A stretch of DNA of 64,000 bases from the NCBI GenBank assembly GCA_016803235.1, contig JADCLI010000029.1, positions 1 to 64,000 on the forward strand, written 5' to 3'. The DNA comes from Pimelobacter simplex (GTDB lineage Bacteria; Actinomycetota; Actinomycetes; Propionibacteriales; Nocardioidaceae). A program made the position numbers and the translations under genes. Under the pieces are notes generated by a model. The model was given only the letters and a program-made list of their open reading frames with translations, was not told the DNA's origin and searched no databases. This document shows positions 24,987 to 34,389 of this stretch, piece by piece; the first letter of the stretch is position 1, and each line of letters starts with the position of its first letter.

Positions 24987-26639
24987 TCAGAACCCCGGCT
25001 CGGTCCGCTCCAGGATCGGCGCGAGGTCCAGGCCGGCGGGCAGGGTGCCGAAGGCGCTGCCCCAGTCGCGGGCCAGGCGACTCGCGCAGAAGGCGTCGGC
25101 GACCGCGGGCGAGGCGTGGCGGATCAGCAGGCCGGCCTGGAAGACGACGGCGATCTGCTCGACGAGGCGGCGGGCCCGCAGCTCGATGTCGACCACGTCA
25201 TAGGGCTGCGTGAGCTCCTTCTTGAGCGAGGTCAGCGCGTCGTCGTAGCGCGGGTCGGCGCCGACGGCCAGCTCGGCCTCGGCGAAGAAGGCGTCGAGCG
25301 ACGCGGGCTCGCGGCCGATCGCGCGCAGCGCGTCGAGGGCGGCGACGTTGCCCGAGCCCTCCCAGATCGAGAGCAGCGGCAGCTCACGGTAGATCCGGGC
25401 CAGGTCGAAGTCCTCGATGTAGCCGTTGCCGCCGAGGCACTCGAGCGCCTCGTTCGCGAGGACCGGGCCGCGCTTGCAGACGTAGTACTTGGTCGCCGCG
25501 AGCGCGAGCCGGCGCAGTGCGGCCTCGCCGGCGTCGCCGTGGATCGCCCGGTCGTTGGCGCCGGCCAGCCGCATCATCGCGGTGGTGGCGGCCTCGGACT
25601 CGATCGCGAGATCACTCAGCACATTGCGCATCAGCGGCTGGTCGATCAGCAGCTTGCCGAAGGCGGCGCGGTGCCGGGCGTGGTGCGCCGCCTGGACCAG
25701 CGCGGTCCGCATCCCCGAGGCCGACCCGATCACGCAGTCGAGCCGGGTCATGTTGACCATCTCGACGATGGTCTTGACGCCCTTGCCCTCATCGCCGACC
25801 AGCCAGCCGAGCGCGCCGTCGTACTCGATCTCCGAGGACGCGTTGGACTTGTTGCCGAGCTTGTCCTTGAGCCGCATGAAGCGGATCGGGTTGGCCTCGC
25901 CGCCGGGCAGCACCCGCGGGAGCAGGAAGCAGGACAGGCCTCCCGGGGCCTGGGCGAGGGTGAGGAACATGTCGGACATCGGGGCCGAGGTGAACCACTT
26001 GTGCCCGACGATCCGGTAGGCACCGGGCTCGCCGGCGACCGGGGTCGCCGTGGTGGTGTTGGCGCGGACGTCGGAGCCGCCCTGCTTCTCGGTCATCGAC
26101 ATGCCGGCGATGAGACCCCGCTTGGTCTCCGGGTCCCGCAGCCCGAAGTCGTACTCGCGGTTGGTCAGCAGCGGCTCGAAGCGCGCGGCCAGCTCCGGGT
26201 TGGCGCGCAGCGCCGGGACGACGGCGTAGGTCATCGAGATCGGGCAGCCGTGGCCGGCGTCGACGTTCCACGCGTAGAACTTGGCCGCCCGGGCGACGTG
26301 GGCACCGGGGCGGTCGTCGGCCCAGGGGGCCGCGTGGATGCCGTGGGCGACGGCGGTCTGCATGAGCTGGTGGTACGCCGGCACGTACTCCACCTCGTCG
26401 ACGCGGCGGCCGTAGCGGTCGTGGGTGTGCAGGCGCGGCGGCACCCGCTCGGCCAGGCGGCCCCAGTCCATCGCCTCGTCAGTGCCGGCGAGCCGGCCGA
26501 CGGCTCGGATCTCGTCGAGCGCCCAGCCGGCGCCCTCGCGCTCGACGCCCTCGATCAGGGCGGGGTCGGCCGAGGTGTCGTGGCCGGCGAGCGGCGGGAC
26601 CTGGTTGAGGACCTCGTGGGTGCTGGACATGCTGCTCAT
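24987..26639 (-). CDS. Acyl-CoA dehydrogenase, AidB-like
   Basis: 550 residues, longer than the usual 380-400 and typical of the AidB branch. Features include MTEKQGGSDVRANTT for flavin binding, NKSNASSEIEYDGALGWLVG, and ALECLGGNGYIED with the Arg-rich C-terminal domain. AidB binds DNA in E. coli, while actinobacterial relatives may also oxidise acyl-CoA. Its ATG overlaps the stop of a crotonase gene, so the two likely share a pathway. A convergent lipoprotein gene ends 37 bases away. Confidence 0.88.
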   Translation of the reverse strand: MSSMSSTHEVLNQVPPLAGHDTSADPALIEGVEREGAGWALDEIRAVGRLAGTDEAMDWGRLAERVPPRLHTHDRYGRRVDEVEYVPAYHQLMQTAVAHGIHAAPWADDRPGAHVARAAKFYAWNVDAGHGCPISMTYAVVPALRANPELAARFEPLLTNREYDFGLRDPETKRGLIAGMSMTEKQGGSDVRANTTTATPVAGEPGAYRIVGHKWFTSAPMSDMFLTLAQAPGGLSCFLLPRVLPGGEANPIRFMRLKDKLGNKSNASSEIEYDGALGWLVGDEGKGVKTIVEMVNMTRLDCVIGSASGMRTALVQAAHHARHRAAFGKLLIDQPLMRNVLSDLAIESEAATTAMMRLAGANDRAIHGDAGEAALRRLALAATKYYVCKRGPVLANEALECLGGNGYIEDFDLARIYRELPLLSIWEGSGNVAALDALRAIGREPASLDAFFAEAELAVGADPRYDDALTSLKKELTQPYDVVDIELRARRLVEQIAVVFQAGLLIRHASPAVADAFCASRLARDWGSAFGTLPAGLDLAPILERTEPGF

Positions 26640-27661
26640 CCCTTGCTGCTCGGCTGGTGGGTGACATTGCTGGTCGCGGGTCCGCCGTCGTCGTACGGTG
26701 CTGCGTCGCGCTCACGCACGGCCGCGCGGAAGCCGGCCTCGGCGGCGCGCTGCTGGAAGGCGTGGCCCTCGCGGGTGTGGCGGGAGATGCCGTCGAAGAC
26801 GGTGCTGATCAGCTGGCTGTTCTGCACGCCCTGTGCGAGCAGGGCGGAGTTGAGCGCGAGCTTGACCATCATCAGCTGGTTGAGCGGCATCGCGGCGATC
26901 CGCCGCACGAGCCGCTCGGTGCGCTCGTCGAGCTCCTCGGGCTCGGGCGCCTCGATCGCCAGGCCCCACTCCGCCGCCTCGCGTCCGGTCAGGGTGTCGC
27001 CGGTCAGCAGCAGGCGCTTGGCCCGCTGGTCGCCGAGGCGGTGCGCCCACAGGCCGGCGCTCGGCACGCCCCAGACCCTGGTGGGCGGGTAGCCGATCTT
27101 GGCGTCGGCGGCGATCACGATCTGGTCGCAGTGCAACGCGATGTCGGTGCCGCCGGCGACGCAGAAGCCGTGGATCTTCGCGACCGTGGGCTTGTTCGCG
27201 TGCAGCAGGCTGGCGAAGCCCTTGGTGAAGCGGCTCATCATCGCGTAGTCGACCATCGGGTCCCAGGTCCCGGCCGGGTCGTGGTTGAGCATCTGCACGG
27301 TCGGGTCGAGGACGGTGCCCTCGCGCGGCGTGGCCCCGGACATCCGCCCGTCCATCAGCCCCTCGGCGCTGGCCGCGAGGTCGTAGCCGCCGCAGAAGCC
27401 CTTCCCGCGACCGCTCACCACGATGACGTGCACCCGCGGGTCCAGGTCGGCGCGCTCGACCGCGTCGGCCAGCTCGACCGGCGTGTCCGGGGTGATCGAG
27501 TTGCCCTGCTCGGGCCGGTTGAAGGTCAGCCGTGCGACCCGGTCGTCGACCTCGTAGGTCAGCGTCCGGTACGACGGCGCGTCGGCCACCGGGCCCGCGA
27601 CGCGGTACGGCGAGTCAGGTCCATCCGTGGCGGCACGCCGCCAGGGCGCCTCATCGACCAT
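26636..27661 (-). CDS. Enoyl-CoA hydratase/isomerase (crotonase) family protein
   Basis: 341 residues, larger than the 260-residue core. Oxyanion-hole segments are VIVVSGRGKGFCGGYDL and KIHGFCVAGGTDIALHCD. An insertion around residues 100-135 (DGRMSGATPREGTVL...) and a C-terminal extension set it apart from housekeeping EchA. The catalytic acid pair is not certain. Start: TAATAT at 27668-27673 ends six bases before the ATG (leaderless). It pairs with the AidB-like gene and is divergent from paaX. Confidence 0.85.
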   Translation of the reverse strand: MVDEAPWRRAATDGPDSPYRVAGPVADAPSYRTLTYEVDDRVARLTFNRPEQGNSITPDTPVELADAVERADLDPRVHVIVVSGRGKGFCGGYDLAASAEGLMDGRMSGATPREGTVLDPTVQMLNHDPAGTWDPMVDYAMMSRFTKGFASLLHANKPTVAKIHGFCVAGGTDIALHCDQIVIAADAKIGYPPTRVWGVPSAGLWAHRLGDQRAKRLLLTGDTLTGREAAEWGLAIEAPEPEELDERTERLVRRIAAMPLNQLMMVKLALNSALLAQGVQNSQLISTVFDGISRHTREGHAFQQRAAEAGFRAAVRERDAAPYDDGGPATSNVTHQPSSKG

Positions 27662-27670
27662 GGCCAGATA

Positions 27671-27706
27671 TTACGGTTGTCCGCACAGTTGTGTCCAGAT
27701 TCGTAA
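27671..27706. promoter_or_regulatory. Discontinuous palindrome between crotonase and paaX
   Basis: TTACG (27671-27675) and CGTAA (27702-27706) share one centre with CACA-GT-TGTG (27684-27693). It overlaps the TAATAT box of the crotonase gene. Probably the operator of the divergent PaaX-type regulator. Confidence 0.55.
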
Positions 27707-27724
27707 CGATGTGAGACTGTGCCC

Positions 27725-28444
27725 ATGACCGACGTCGCCCCGCTCTCGGCGCGCTCGGTGATGCTGAGCCTGCTGCTCGGATCCCACCCCGACCGGATGT
27801 CCGCCGCAGAGCTCGTCCGCGCCGGCGAGCACTTCGCCATCCCGGCCGCGACGACCCGGGTCGCGCTGACCCGCGCGGTCGCGGCGGGCGACCTGGAGCG
27901 CGACGACGGCGACTACGTGCTGGGCGAGCGACTCGCCGCCCGCCAGCGCCGACAGGACGAGGCCGTCCTCGACGCCGAGACCGCCTGGACCGGCGACTGG
28001 GAGATGGCGGTCGTCGTGGTCGCCGGCCGCACCGGGACCGAACGCGCGGCGCTGCGCGACCGGCTGGCGTCGTACCGGCTGGCGGAGCTGCGCGAAGGCG
28101 TGTGGACCCGCCCGGCGAACCTCCGGCGCCCGCGGGGGTACGCCGACGAGGCGGTCCTCTCGACGTTCGTCGCGACGCCCGACGAGGACCCCGCGGACCT
28201 CGCGGTCCGGCTGTGGGACCTCGCGGCGTGGGCCGATTCGGGGCGCGCCCTCCTCGACCGGTTCGAGCGGACCACCGCCCCGGCGCCGCGCCTCGCGGTG
28301 GCCGCCCACCTGGTCCGCCACCTCGCGGCCGATCCCCTGCTGCCGGCCGCCCTGCTTCCCGGCGACTGGCCCGCGGCGGCGATGCGGGCGGCGTACGCCG
28401 CCTATCAGGAGGAGCTGCGCGAGGTCGCCCTCGCGAGCGCCTGA
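27725..28444 (+). CDS. paaX: PaaX family transcriptional regulator
   Basis: 239 residues. The family layout is present: N-terminal winged helix (SARSVMLSLLLGSHPDRMSAAELVRAGEHF), a middle dimerisation region (WEMAVVVVAGRT...R), and a C-terminal PaaX_C block (VWTRPANLRRPRGYADEAVL). In E. coli PaaX represses phenylacetate genes and responds to phenylacetyl-CoA; here the divergent AidB-like and crotonase genes are the likely targets and an acyl-CoA the likely signal. ATG at 27725 is preferred to a GTG six bases earlier because spacing to an upstream GAGACT box fits. Confidence 0.85.
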   Translation: MTDVAPLSARSVMLSLLLGSHPDRMSAAELVRAGEHFAIPAATTRVALTRAVAAGDLERDDGDYVLGERLAARQRRQDEAVLDAETAWTGDWEMAVVVVAGRTGTERAALRDRLASYRLAELREGVWTRPANLRRPRGYADEAVLSTFVATPDEDPADLAVRLWDLAAWADSGRALLDRFERTTAPAPRLAVAAHLVRHLAADPLLPAALLPGDWPAAAMRAAYAAYQEELREVALASA

Positions 28445-28971
28445 CGCGAGGTCGGCAGCTCCCAGAGCGGGCCGAACACGAACCACAGGGCGACCAGCGT
28501 CCAGGGCGGGCGGATCCATCCGAGGAGCGCTCGGTCCTGCGCCGGGTCGGCGACCAGCAGGACCAGGCCGAGCATGACCGCGGACGCGATGGCGGCGGCG
28601 AGGACGACGCGGAACCACTCGCGCCACAGGTAGGCCATCCGCTCGGGGCCGTGCTTGGGGACCTTGACCGGAGCGGGGCCACCGGCGAAGCGGTGCGCGA
28701 ACCGGACGTCGGCCCAGCGGACCAGGGCCGGACCGAAGGCCACCGAGAAGCCGAGGTAGAGCCCGGCGAGGCCGTGCGTCGTACCGGCGTCGGCGCCGCG
28801 GTTCAGGTCGACGGCCGTGGCTACGACGAGCGCCACGTCGAGCAGCGGGATGAGCGCGAGGGTCACGGTGCTGGCGCGGCGCCGGCGCAGCACGTAGCGC
28901 AGGCTGAGCCCGAGCGCCAGCAGCACCCAGAGCCCGATCTCGGATGCGGCGATGAAGCCGGCGACGAACAC
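28405..28971 (-). CDS. Small integral membrane protein
   Basis: 188 residues with about five hydrophobic segments: FIAASEIGLWVLLALGL at the N-terminus, TVTLALIPLLDVALVVATAV, a Gly-rich third segment, VVLAAAIASAVMLGLVLLV, and WTLVALWFVFG at the end. An RRRR cluster follows the first segment. I do not recognise a transporter or enzyme family. GTG at 28971 is chosen because AAAGGAG lies five bases upstream. It overlaps the 3' end of paaX by 40 bases and is divergent from the TetR gene at 29040. Confidence 0.7.
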   Translation of the reverse strand: MFVAGFIAASEIGLWVLLALGLSLRYVLRRRRASTVTLALIPLLDVALVVATAVDLNRGADAGTTHGLAGLYLGFSVAFGPALVRWADVRFAHRFAGGPAPVKVPKHGPERMAYLWREWFRVVLAAAIASAVMLGLVLLVADPAQDRALLGWIRPPWTLVALWFVFGPLWELPTSRQALARATSRSSS

Positions 28972-29013
28972 GGCTGCTCCTTTGGTAGCGCGGATGTGCC
29001 AACACCGAGAAAG

Positions 29014-29029
29014 TAGCACAGTCGTGCTA
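29014..29029. promoter_or_regulatory. TetR-type operator
   Basis: TAGCAC-N4-GTGCTA, perfectly symmetric. Its right end is shared with the TAGCGT -10 box of the TetR gene at 29040, so autorepression is expected. The divergent membrane protein gene may be controlled from the same site. Confidence 0.7.
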
Positions 29030-29039
29030 GCGTGCGTTC

Positions 29040-29621
29040 ATGCCGCGCACCATCGACCACGACGAACGCCGGCAGCGGATCGGCGAGGCCGTGTGGCGCC
29101 TCGTCCTGCGCGAGGGCGTCGGATCCGTGTCGCTGCGGACGGTGGCCGCGGAGGCCGACCTGGTCCTCGGCTCGCTGCGGCACAGCTTCCCCACGAGGGC
29201 GGAGCTGCTGGCCTTCGCGATGCGCCTCGCCCACGAGCGCGCGGCGGCCCGGGTCGCGCGCCACGCCGCCGTCGCGGACCCGCGCCGCCGCGCCGTCGCC
29301 GCCCTGCGCGAGCTGCTCCCCCTCGACGACGAACGGACCGTCGAGATGCGGGTCCATCTCGCCCTCATGGCGGAGGGCCCCCGCCACCCCGAGCTGACCG
29401 CGCTCGCCGACGACGCGCACGACGCCATCCACGGCCTGTGCCTGCGCCTGCTCACCGACCTCCGCGACGCCGGCCAGGTCGCCCCGGACCGCCACCTCGG
29501 CCGCGAGACCACCGCGCTGCACGCCCTCGTCGACGGGCTCGCGCTGCACGCGATGCGTGACCCGAGGCGACGCCGGGCCGCCACCTGGGTGCTCGACGAC
29601 CATCTCGACGCGCTCGCCTGA
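29040..29621 (+). CDS. TetR family transcriptional regulator
   Basis: 193 residues. HTH at residues 8-52 (DERRQRIGEAVWRLVLREGVGSV...GSLRHSFPTRAELL). The C-terminal part resembles the BetI-like TetR_C domain. TAGCGT at 29028-29033 ends six bases before the ATG, and the operator palindrome overlaps it. The divergent small membrane protein is the likely target, which suggests an efflux or membrane-stress role, though no ligand can be named. Confidence 0.88.
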   Translation: MPRTIDHDERRQRIGEAVWRLVLREGVGSVSLRTVAAEADLVLGSLRHSFPTRAELLAFAMRLAHERAAARVARHAAVADPRRRAVAALRELLPLDDERTVEMRVHLALMAEGPRHPELTALADDAHDAIHGLCLRLLTDLRDAGQVAPDRHLGRETTALHALVDGLALHAMRDPRRRRAATWVLDDHLDALA

Positions 29622-29642
29622 GCCCGGCCGTCGCGCCCGGGC

Positions 29643-30329
29643 TCAGAGCAGCTCGTCGGGCAGCTCGGCCCCCGCCTCGAACAGCGCGACCAGCCGCCGG
29701 GCCCGGACGGCGGCGTCGACGACCAGCTCGACGTCGTCGGCCAGGTCGGCGGACACCGGGAGGCCCTCGGCGCCGACGGCCGGGGCGGTGCGGGCGTGCA
29801 GGTCGGCGAGCAGGCTGTCGCGCTCCACACCGCGCAGCGCGAAGAGCACGAGGGGATCGGCGTCGACCAGCCAGCCGACCTGGCACAGCACCGCGATCGC
29901 GTGGGGGCACGGGTCGAGGTAGTGGGGGCAGGTGCAGGTCGCGGTGAGCTCGCCGCCGTACGGCAGCAGCTCGACCCCGACCTCCTCGGCGTGCTCGACG
30001 AGCTCGTGGGGCAGGTTGCCGGCGAGCAGCTCGGCGATCCGGCCGGCCTCGGCCGCGACCGCCTCCACCAGCGCGGTGCGGGCGGTGGCGTCGAGGACGG
30101 GGATCGCGACCTGGACGGTCCAGGCGTCGTCGCGGTCGCGACAGGCCGCAAGCAGGCCGCCGGGCTCGACGCTGATCGCGCCGACGTCGCCGCGGCGGGC
30201 GTGGGTGCGGCCGCGGCGCAGCTCGACCTCGGAGTACGCCGCCTCCTCGACCGCCCGCTGCCAGGCCTTGCCCCACCACGAGCGGACGCCGCGCGTGGGC
30301 TGGGTCTGGCGGGTGAAGGTGGTGCGCAT
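29643..30329 (-). CDS. SWIM zinc-finger protein
   Basis: 228 residues. A SWIM motif is complete: Cys132, Cys134, Cys141 and His143 in CTCPHYLDPCPH. The flanking regions (RGVRSWWGKAWQRAVE at the start) match the small SWIM proteins coded beside SNF2 ATPases. The domain binds zinc and may bind DNA or protein. It starts at ATG 30329, sharing its first base with the stop of the SNF2 gene, so the two are translationally coupled and likely form a complex. Confidence 0.85.
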   Translation of the reverse strand: MRTTFTRQTQPTRGVRSWWGKAWQRAVEEAAYSEVELRRGRTHARRGDVGAISVEPGGLLAACRDRDDAWTVQVAIPVLDATARTALVEAVAAEAGRIAELLAGNLPHELVEHAEEVGVELLPYGGELTATCTCPHYLDPCPHAIAVLCQVGWLVDADPLVLFALRGVERDSLLADLHARTAPAVGAEGLPVSADLADDVELVVDAAVRARRLVALFEAGAELPDELL

Positions 30330-33076
30330 CAGTCGCGATCCTCCCCGGCCGCCGCCTCGCGGGCCTGGCGACGCAGGGTGACCAGGTCGCGCAGCTCCTC
30401 GTTGCTCAGCTCGGTGAGCGCGGCGTCCCCCCGGGCCAGGACGGCGTCCGCGAGCTGACGCTTGCGGTCGAGCAGCCCGGCGACGCGCTCCTCGATGGTG
30501 CCGCGGGTGACCATCCGGTGCACCTGCACCGGCCGGGTCTGGCCGATCCGGTATGCCCGGTCGGTCGCCTGCTCCTCGACGGCAGGGTTCCACCAGCGGT
30601 CGAAGTGCACGACGTGGTCGGCGCGGGTCAGGTTGAGGCCGGTCCCCCCGGCCTTGAGCGAGAGCAGGAAGACGGGGACCTCGGCGGCCTGGAAGCGGCG
30701 GACCATCTCCTCGCGACGACCGACCGGTGTGCCGCCGTGCAGGAACTGGTGGGGCACGCCGATGGCGGTGAGGTGCTGCTCGACGAGGCGGGCCAGCGCG
30801 ACGTACTGCGTGAACACGAGGACCGCGCCGTCCTCGGCGAGCACGGTCGTGACCAGCTCGTCGAGGAGCTCGAGCTTCTCCGAGCGGCCGGTCAGCCGGA
30901 CCGCGCCGGACTGCTTGAGGAACTGGGCGGGGTGGTTGCAGATCTGCTTGAGGCCGGTGAGCAGCGCGAGGACCAGGCCGCGGCGGGTCTCCTCGTCGGC
31001 GCGCTCGATCCGCTCCATGGTGTCCTTGACGAACGCCTCGTAGAGGACGACCTGCTCACGGGTCAGGCCGAGCAGGTGGTCGGTCTCGGTCTTCGGCGGC
31101 AGCTCGGGGGCGATGCCCGGGTCGGACTTGCGGCGGCGCAGCAGGAACGGCCCGATCAGGTCCGCGAACTGGCGGGCCTTGGTCGGCTCCGCGCCCGACT
31201 CGATGGGCGCACCCCACACCCGGCGGAACGCCTGGCGGCTGCCGAGCAGGCCCGGCACGCACCAGTCGAGGATCGACCAGAGCTCGGTGAGGTCGTTCTC
31301 GACCGGGGTGCCGGTCAACGCGACCCGCGCTCGGCCGGGCAGACGGCGCAGGGCGCGCGCGGTCGACGTACGGGAGTTCTTGACGTGCTGCGCCTCGTCG
31401 GCGACCACCAGGTCCCAGGCGACGGCCGCCAGGGTGTCGGCGTCGCGGCGCAGGGTGCCGTAGGTGGTCAGCACGAACCCGCCGCCGAGGTCGTCGAGGG
31501 TGCGGGAGCCCCCGTGGAAGCGGCGCACGGGTACGCCGGGCGCGAACCTCTCGACCTCGGCCTCCCAGTTGCCGAGGAGGCTGGCCGGGCACACCACGAG
31601 CGTGGGCCCGCCTCGGGAGTGGCCCTGCTCGAGGCGGTGCAGGTGGAGGGCGATCAGGGTGATCGTCTTGCCGAGGCCCATGTCGTCGGCGAGACAGGCG
31701 CCGAGGCCCAGGCCGGTGAGGTCGGCAAGCCAGGTGAGGCCGTGGCGCTGGTAGTCGCGGAGCCGGGCGGCGAGTCCCGCCGGCTCGGCGAGCGGCTCCC
31801 GTGTCGCCGCCGCCAGCACCTGCTCGCGGACCTTCAGCAGGCTGGCGCCGACGATCACCTCGGTCGTCGCGGGCTCCTCGTCGCCGGTGGCGGGGAGGTC
31901 GGTGACGCCGGTCAGCGCCGCGGCGAGTGCCTGGGCCCCGCTGGCCTTGCGGATCAGCCGCTTGCGGGCGCGTGCCGCGGTCGTCGGGTCGACCACGGTC
32001 CACGCGCCGCGCAGCCTGATGACGGGGCTGGCGGCCTTCGCGAGCTCGGCCATCTCGTCGGTGGTGAGCGCCTCGCCGTGCAGCGAGACCTGCCAGGAGA
32101 AGGAGAAGAGCCCCTCGGTGGAGAACGGGCTGTCCTGCAGCGGCAGCTCCTCGCCGCGGGTCGGCCCCGCGCCCTCGCGACGCCGGTCGAGCACCGCGCG
32201 GGTGGTCAGCTCGGGGCCGAGGGAGCGCGGCCAGTGCACGTCGACCCGGGCCTCGCGGAGCGCGCCGACGTGCGCGAGCAGGCTCGCGATCTCGTCTCCG
32301 TCGAGCGTCAGCTGGTCGGGGACGGCGAGGCCGAGCAGCCGGTCGAGCACCGGCCACGCGTCGGCCGCCGCCCGTAGCGCGATGCTGGCGTGCACCCGTG
32401 CCCGGCTGCCGAAGCCGTGCTCGGCCGGTCCACCGGTCCACAGCAGCGCGGCGTCGCAGACGTGGAGAGGGTCCCGCTCGTCGTGGACCTGCAGCACCAC
32501 CCGGACCGTGCCGGCGACGAGCTCCTCCTCGGCGGCCTCCACCCGCAGCGAGATCCGCACCAGCTCCGGCAGCACGGCGTCGTCGCGACGCTCGGCCATC
32601 CGGCGGCGTACCCGCTCGGCGAAGTGGTCCGGCACGCCGGCCGCGGGGGTTGCGGGCGTCGCGGGGGCCGCCGGGGTCGCCGGGGTACGACGGGCGGCGG
32701 GTGCCGCGCGCGGCAGGGTGTCGGCGACCGCGTCGAGCATGCCGCGGACGAGCTCGTCGGCGGCATCGAAGGCGCGGGCCAGGCGGTCGACGGCGTCGTG
32801 GTCGCGCCGATCGAGCCCGTCGACCCGCCAGGCCCGGCCGGTCTCGTCGGGCGCGACCTTGCCGACGGCGACCAGGCGCAGGCCGAGCAGCGCGGCCCCA
32901 CTGAGCAGACGCACGCTGGGATGGGCGTCGTCGGTCGACCGCGACCGGCTCAGCACCGGCAGCGCGGCACTGACCGGCAGCGTCACCTGACGGGCCCCGT
33001 CGGCATCGGTGAACTCGATCGTCGCCGGGGTGCCGGGCCGGAAGGTCGCGGGTCCGGAGACGGGAACGAAGCTCAC
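30329..33076 (-). CDS. SNF2-family DEAD/DEAH-like helicase with N-terminal SNF2-associated domain
   Basis: 915 residues. The ATPase core starts around residue 450: RDYQRHGLTWLADL, Walker A DDMGLGKT (Lys470), DEAQ (560-563), TGTPVENDLTELWSI, then the second lobe VLVFTQYVALARLVEQ, GGTGLNLTRADHVV and ATDRAYRIGQ. The first 440 residues are a SNF2-associated region with a Pro/Ala-rich linker near 135. It is expected to translocate on duplex DNA. GTG at 33076 has TAACGT six bases upstream (leaderless). Role inferred as DNA repair, remodelling or defence with the SWIM partner. Confidence 0.9.
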   Translation of the reverse strand: MSFVPVSGPATFRPGTPATIEFTDADGARQVTLPVSAALPVLSRSRSTDDAHPSVRLLSGAALLGLRLVAVGKVAPDETGRAWRVDGLDRRDHDAVDRLARAFDAADELVRGMLDAVADTLPRAAPAARRTPATPAAPATPATPAAGVPDHFAERVRRRMAERRDDAVLPELVRISLRVEAAEEELVAGTVRVVLQVHDERDPLHVCDAALLWTGGPAEHGFGSRARVHASIALRAAADAWPVLDRLLGLAVPDQLTLDGDEIASLLAHVGALREARVDVHWPRSLGPELTTRAVLDRRREGAGPTRGEELPLQDSPFSTEGLFSFSWQVSLHGEALTTDEMAELAKAASPVIRLRGAWTVVDPTTAARARKRLIRKASGAQALAAALTGVTDLPATGDEEPATTEVIVGASLLKVREQVLAAATREPLAEPAGLAARLRDYQRHGLTWLADLTGLGLGACLADDMGLGKTITLIALHLHRLEQGHSRGGPTLVVCPASLLGNWEAEVERFAPGVPVRRFHGGSRTLDDLGGGFVLTTYGTLRRDADTLAAVAWDLVVADEAQHVKNSRTSTARALRRLPGRARVALTGTPVENDLTELWSILDWCVPGLLGSRQAFRRVWGAPIESGAEPTKARQFADLIGPFLLRRRKSDPGIAPELPPKTETDHLLGLTREQVVLYEAFVKDTMERIERADEETRRGLVLALLTGLKQICNHPAQFLKQSGAVRLTGRSEKLELLDELVTTVLAEDGAVLVFTQYVALARLVEQHLTAIGVPHQFLHGGTPVGRREEMVRRFQAAEVPVFLLSLKAGGTGLNLTRADHVVHFDRWWNPAVEEQATDRAYRIGQTRPVQVHRMVTRGTIEERVAGLLDRKRQLADAVLARGDAALTELSNEELRDLVTLRRQAREAAAGEDRD

Positions 33077-33132
33077 AGAGGGACGTTAACGGGCAGGGCC
33101 GACAGGAAGTTCCGGCCGACCCGGTCCGGGGC

Positions 33133-34341
33133 TCAGGCCGTCGGGGCCGCCGTCCGGCGGCCGCGGAGCCGGGCCAGGAAGGCGGCGCCGAGCAGCAGCA
33201 CACCGCCGGCCGTGGCGGTGCTGGCCGCCCACCAGGTCGGGTGCTCGGCGGCCAGCGCGAGCGACGCGAGCGGGACGCCGAGGGTCGGCATGGCGATCGC
33301 GAGCACCGAGAACCCGGAGTGGTCGGCGACCGCGGCGGCCAGCGCCCACAGCAGGGCGAGGACGCCGCCGAGCGCGACGACCCACCACACGTCGGCCTCG
33401 CGGAAGCCGCCGTCGCCGCCCATCATCGAGGACACGTCGCCGGACTCGCTCCCGAGCATCGACCCCATGCCGCCGAAGATCCCGCCCAGGAACCGCATCA
33501 CGGCGAACGACCCCAGGGCGCCGAGGATCCCGGCCAGGCCGAACACCCCGACCACGACACCGGACACCGCGCGGCTGGGCAGGGCCCAGCCCAGGACGGT
33601 GACGGCCACGACGAAGACGGTGACGAGCGCTGCCGCCGTCACCTGCGGGTGGTCGCCGCCGATGCTGTCGGCGAGCAGGTCGTCGAAGGCGACGCCGTAG
33701 ACGATCGCCAGTCCGAGGATCGCCACGACGACGAAGGCGGCGCGGCGCGCAGCGGTGTACCCGATCGCTGCGAGGACGGCGATCAGGCCACCGATGAGGT
33801 AGCCCACCCAGCTGTCGTCGCGGTCGATCCCGATACCGGTCATCAGGCCGGTGGCCAGGATGCCGACCGTGCCGGGCCAGGTGACGACCTCCTCGCGGGC
33901 GCGTCCGCCGGCGCGGCGGCCGGCGAGCGCGCCGAGGATCGCGATCACCAGCAGCACGGCGGTGGCGCCGAGGCCCACGCCGTAGTTGGACCAGTCGAGC
34001 CCGTCGTCACCGCTGCGGCTGCGGAAGCCGGCGATCACGACGGCAGCGCCGAGCAGGCCGGTGCCGAGGGCGACCACCCCGGCCGTCGTACCGGCACGCG
34101 TGGCGCGGGTCGGGTCGCCCGGATCGGCGGGTCCCGGCAGGCCCGCGCCGACCGCGGGCGGCGGCGGTGCTCCCGCTCCCCGCGGGTCGGTGGCCGGACC
34201 GTCCACGTCGTCCGGGTCGGCGACGATCGCCCCGGCCGGCGGACGGAGGACGGTGTCGGGCGCGGAGGACCCCGCCGGCGGGGGCGGCGGCCCTCCAGCG
34301 GGCTGCTCGGTGGTGCCGTTGGCGGGAGCGTCGTCGGTCAT
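33133..34341 (-). CDS. Multi-pass membrane protein with proline-rich cytosolic tail
   Basis: 402 residues. The first ~85 are Pro/Gly/Ala-rich and disordered; then 8-10 hydrophobic helices follow, with charged loops (RSRSGDDGLDW, GRRAGGRAREE). A Met/Gly-rich loop (GGIFGGMGSMLGSESGDVSS) sits between later helices. No transporter or enzyme family is recognised. A TAGAGT box ends seven bases before the ATG, so it has its own leaderless promoter although it lies between two helicase genes on the same strand. It may be unrelated to them. Confidence 0.7.
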   Translation of the reverse strand: MTDDAPANGTTEQPAGGPPPPPAGSSAPDTVLRPPAGAIVADPDDVDGPATDPRGAGAPPPPAVGAGLPGPADPGDPTRATRAGTTAGVVALGTGLLGAAVVIAGFRSRSGDDGLDWSNYGVGLGATAVLLVIAILGALAGRRAGGRAREEVVTWPGTVGILATGLMTGIGIDRDDSWVGYLIGGLIAVLAAIGYTAARRAAFVVVAILGLAIVYGVAFDDLLADSIGGDHPQVTAAALVTVFVVAVTVLGWALPSRAVSGVVVGVFGLAGILGALGSFAVMRFLGGIFGGMGSMLGSESGDVSSMMGGDGGFREADVWWVVALGGVLALLWALAAAVADHSGFSVLAIAMPTLGVPLASLALAAEHPTWWAASTATAGGVLLLGAAFLARLRGRRTAAPTA

Positions 34342-34389
34342 GCTTTCGACTCTAGGTGCGCCGGGCGCCCGATCGCGGGAGGCTGACCC

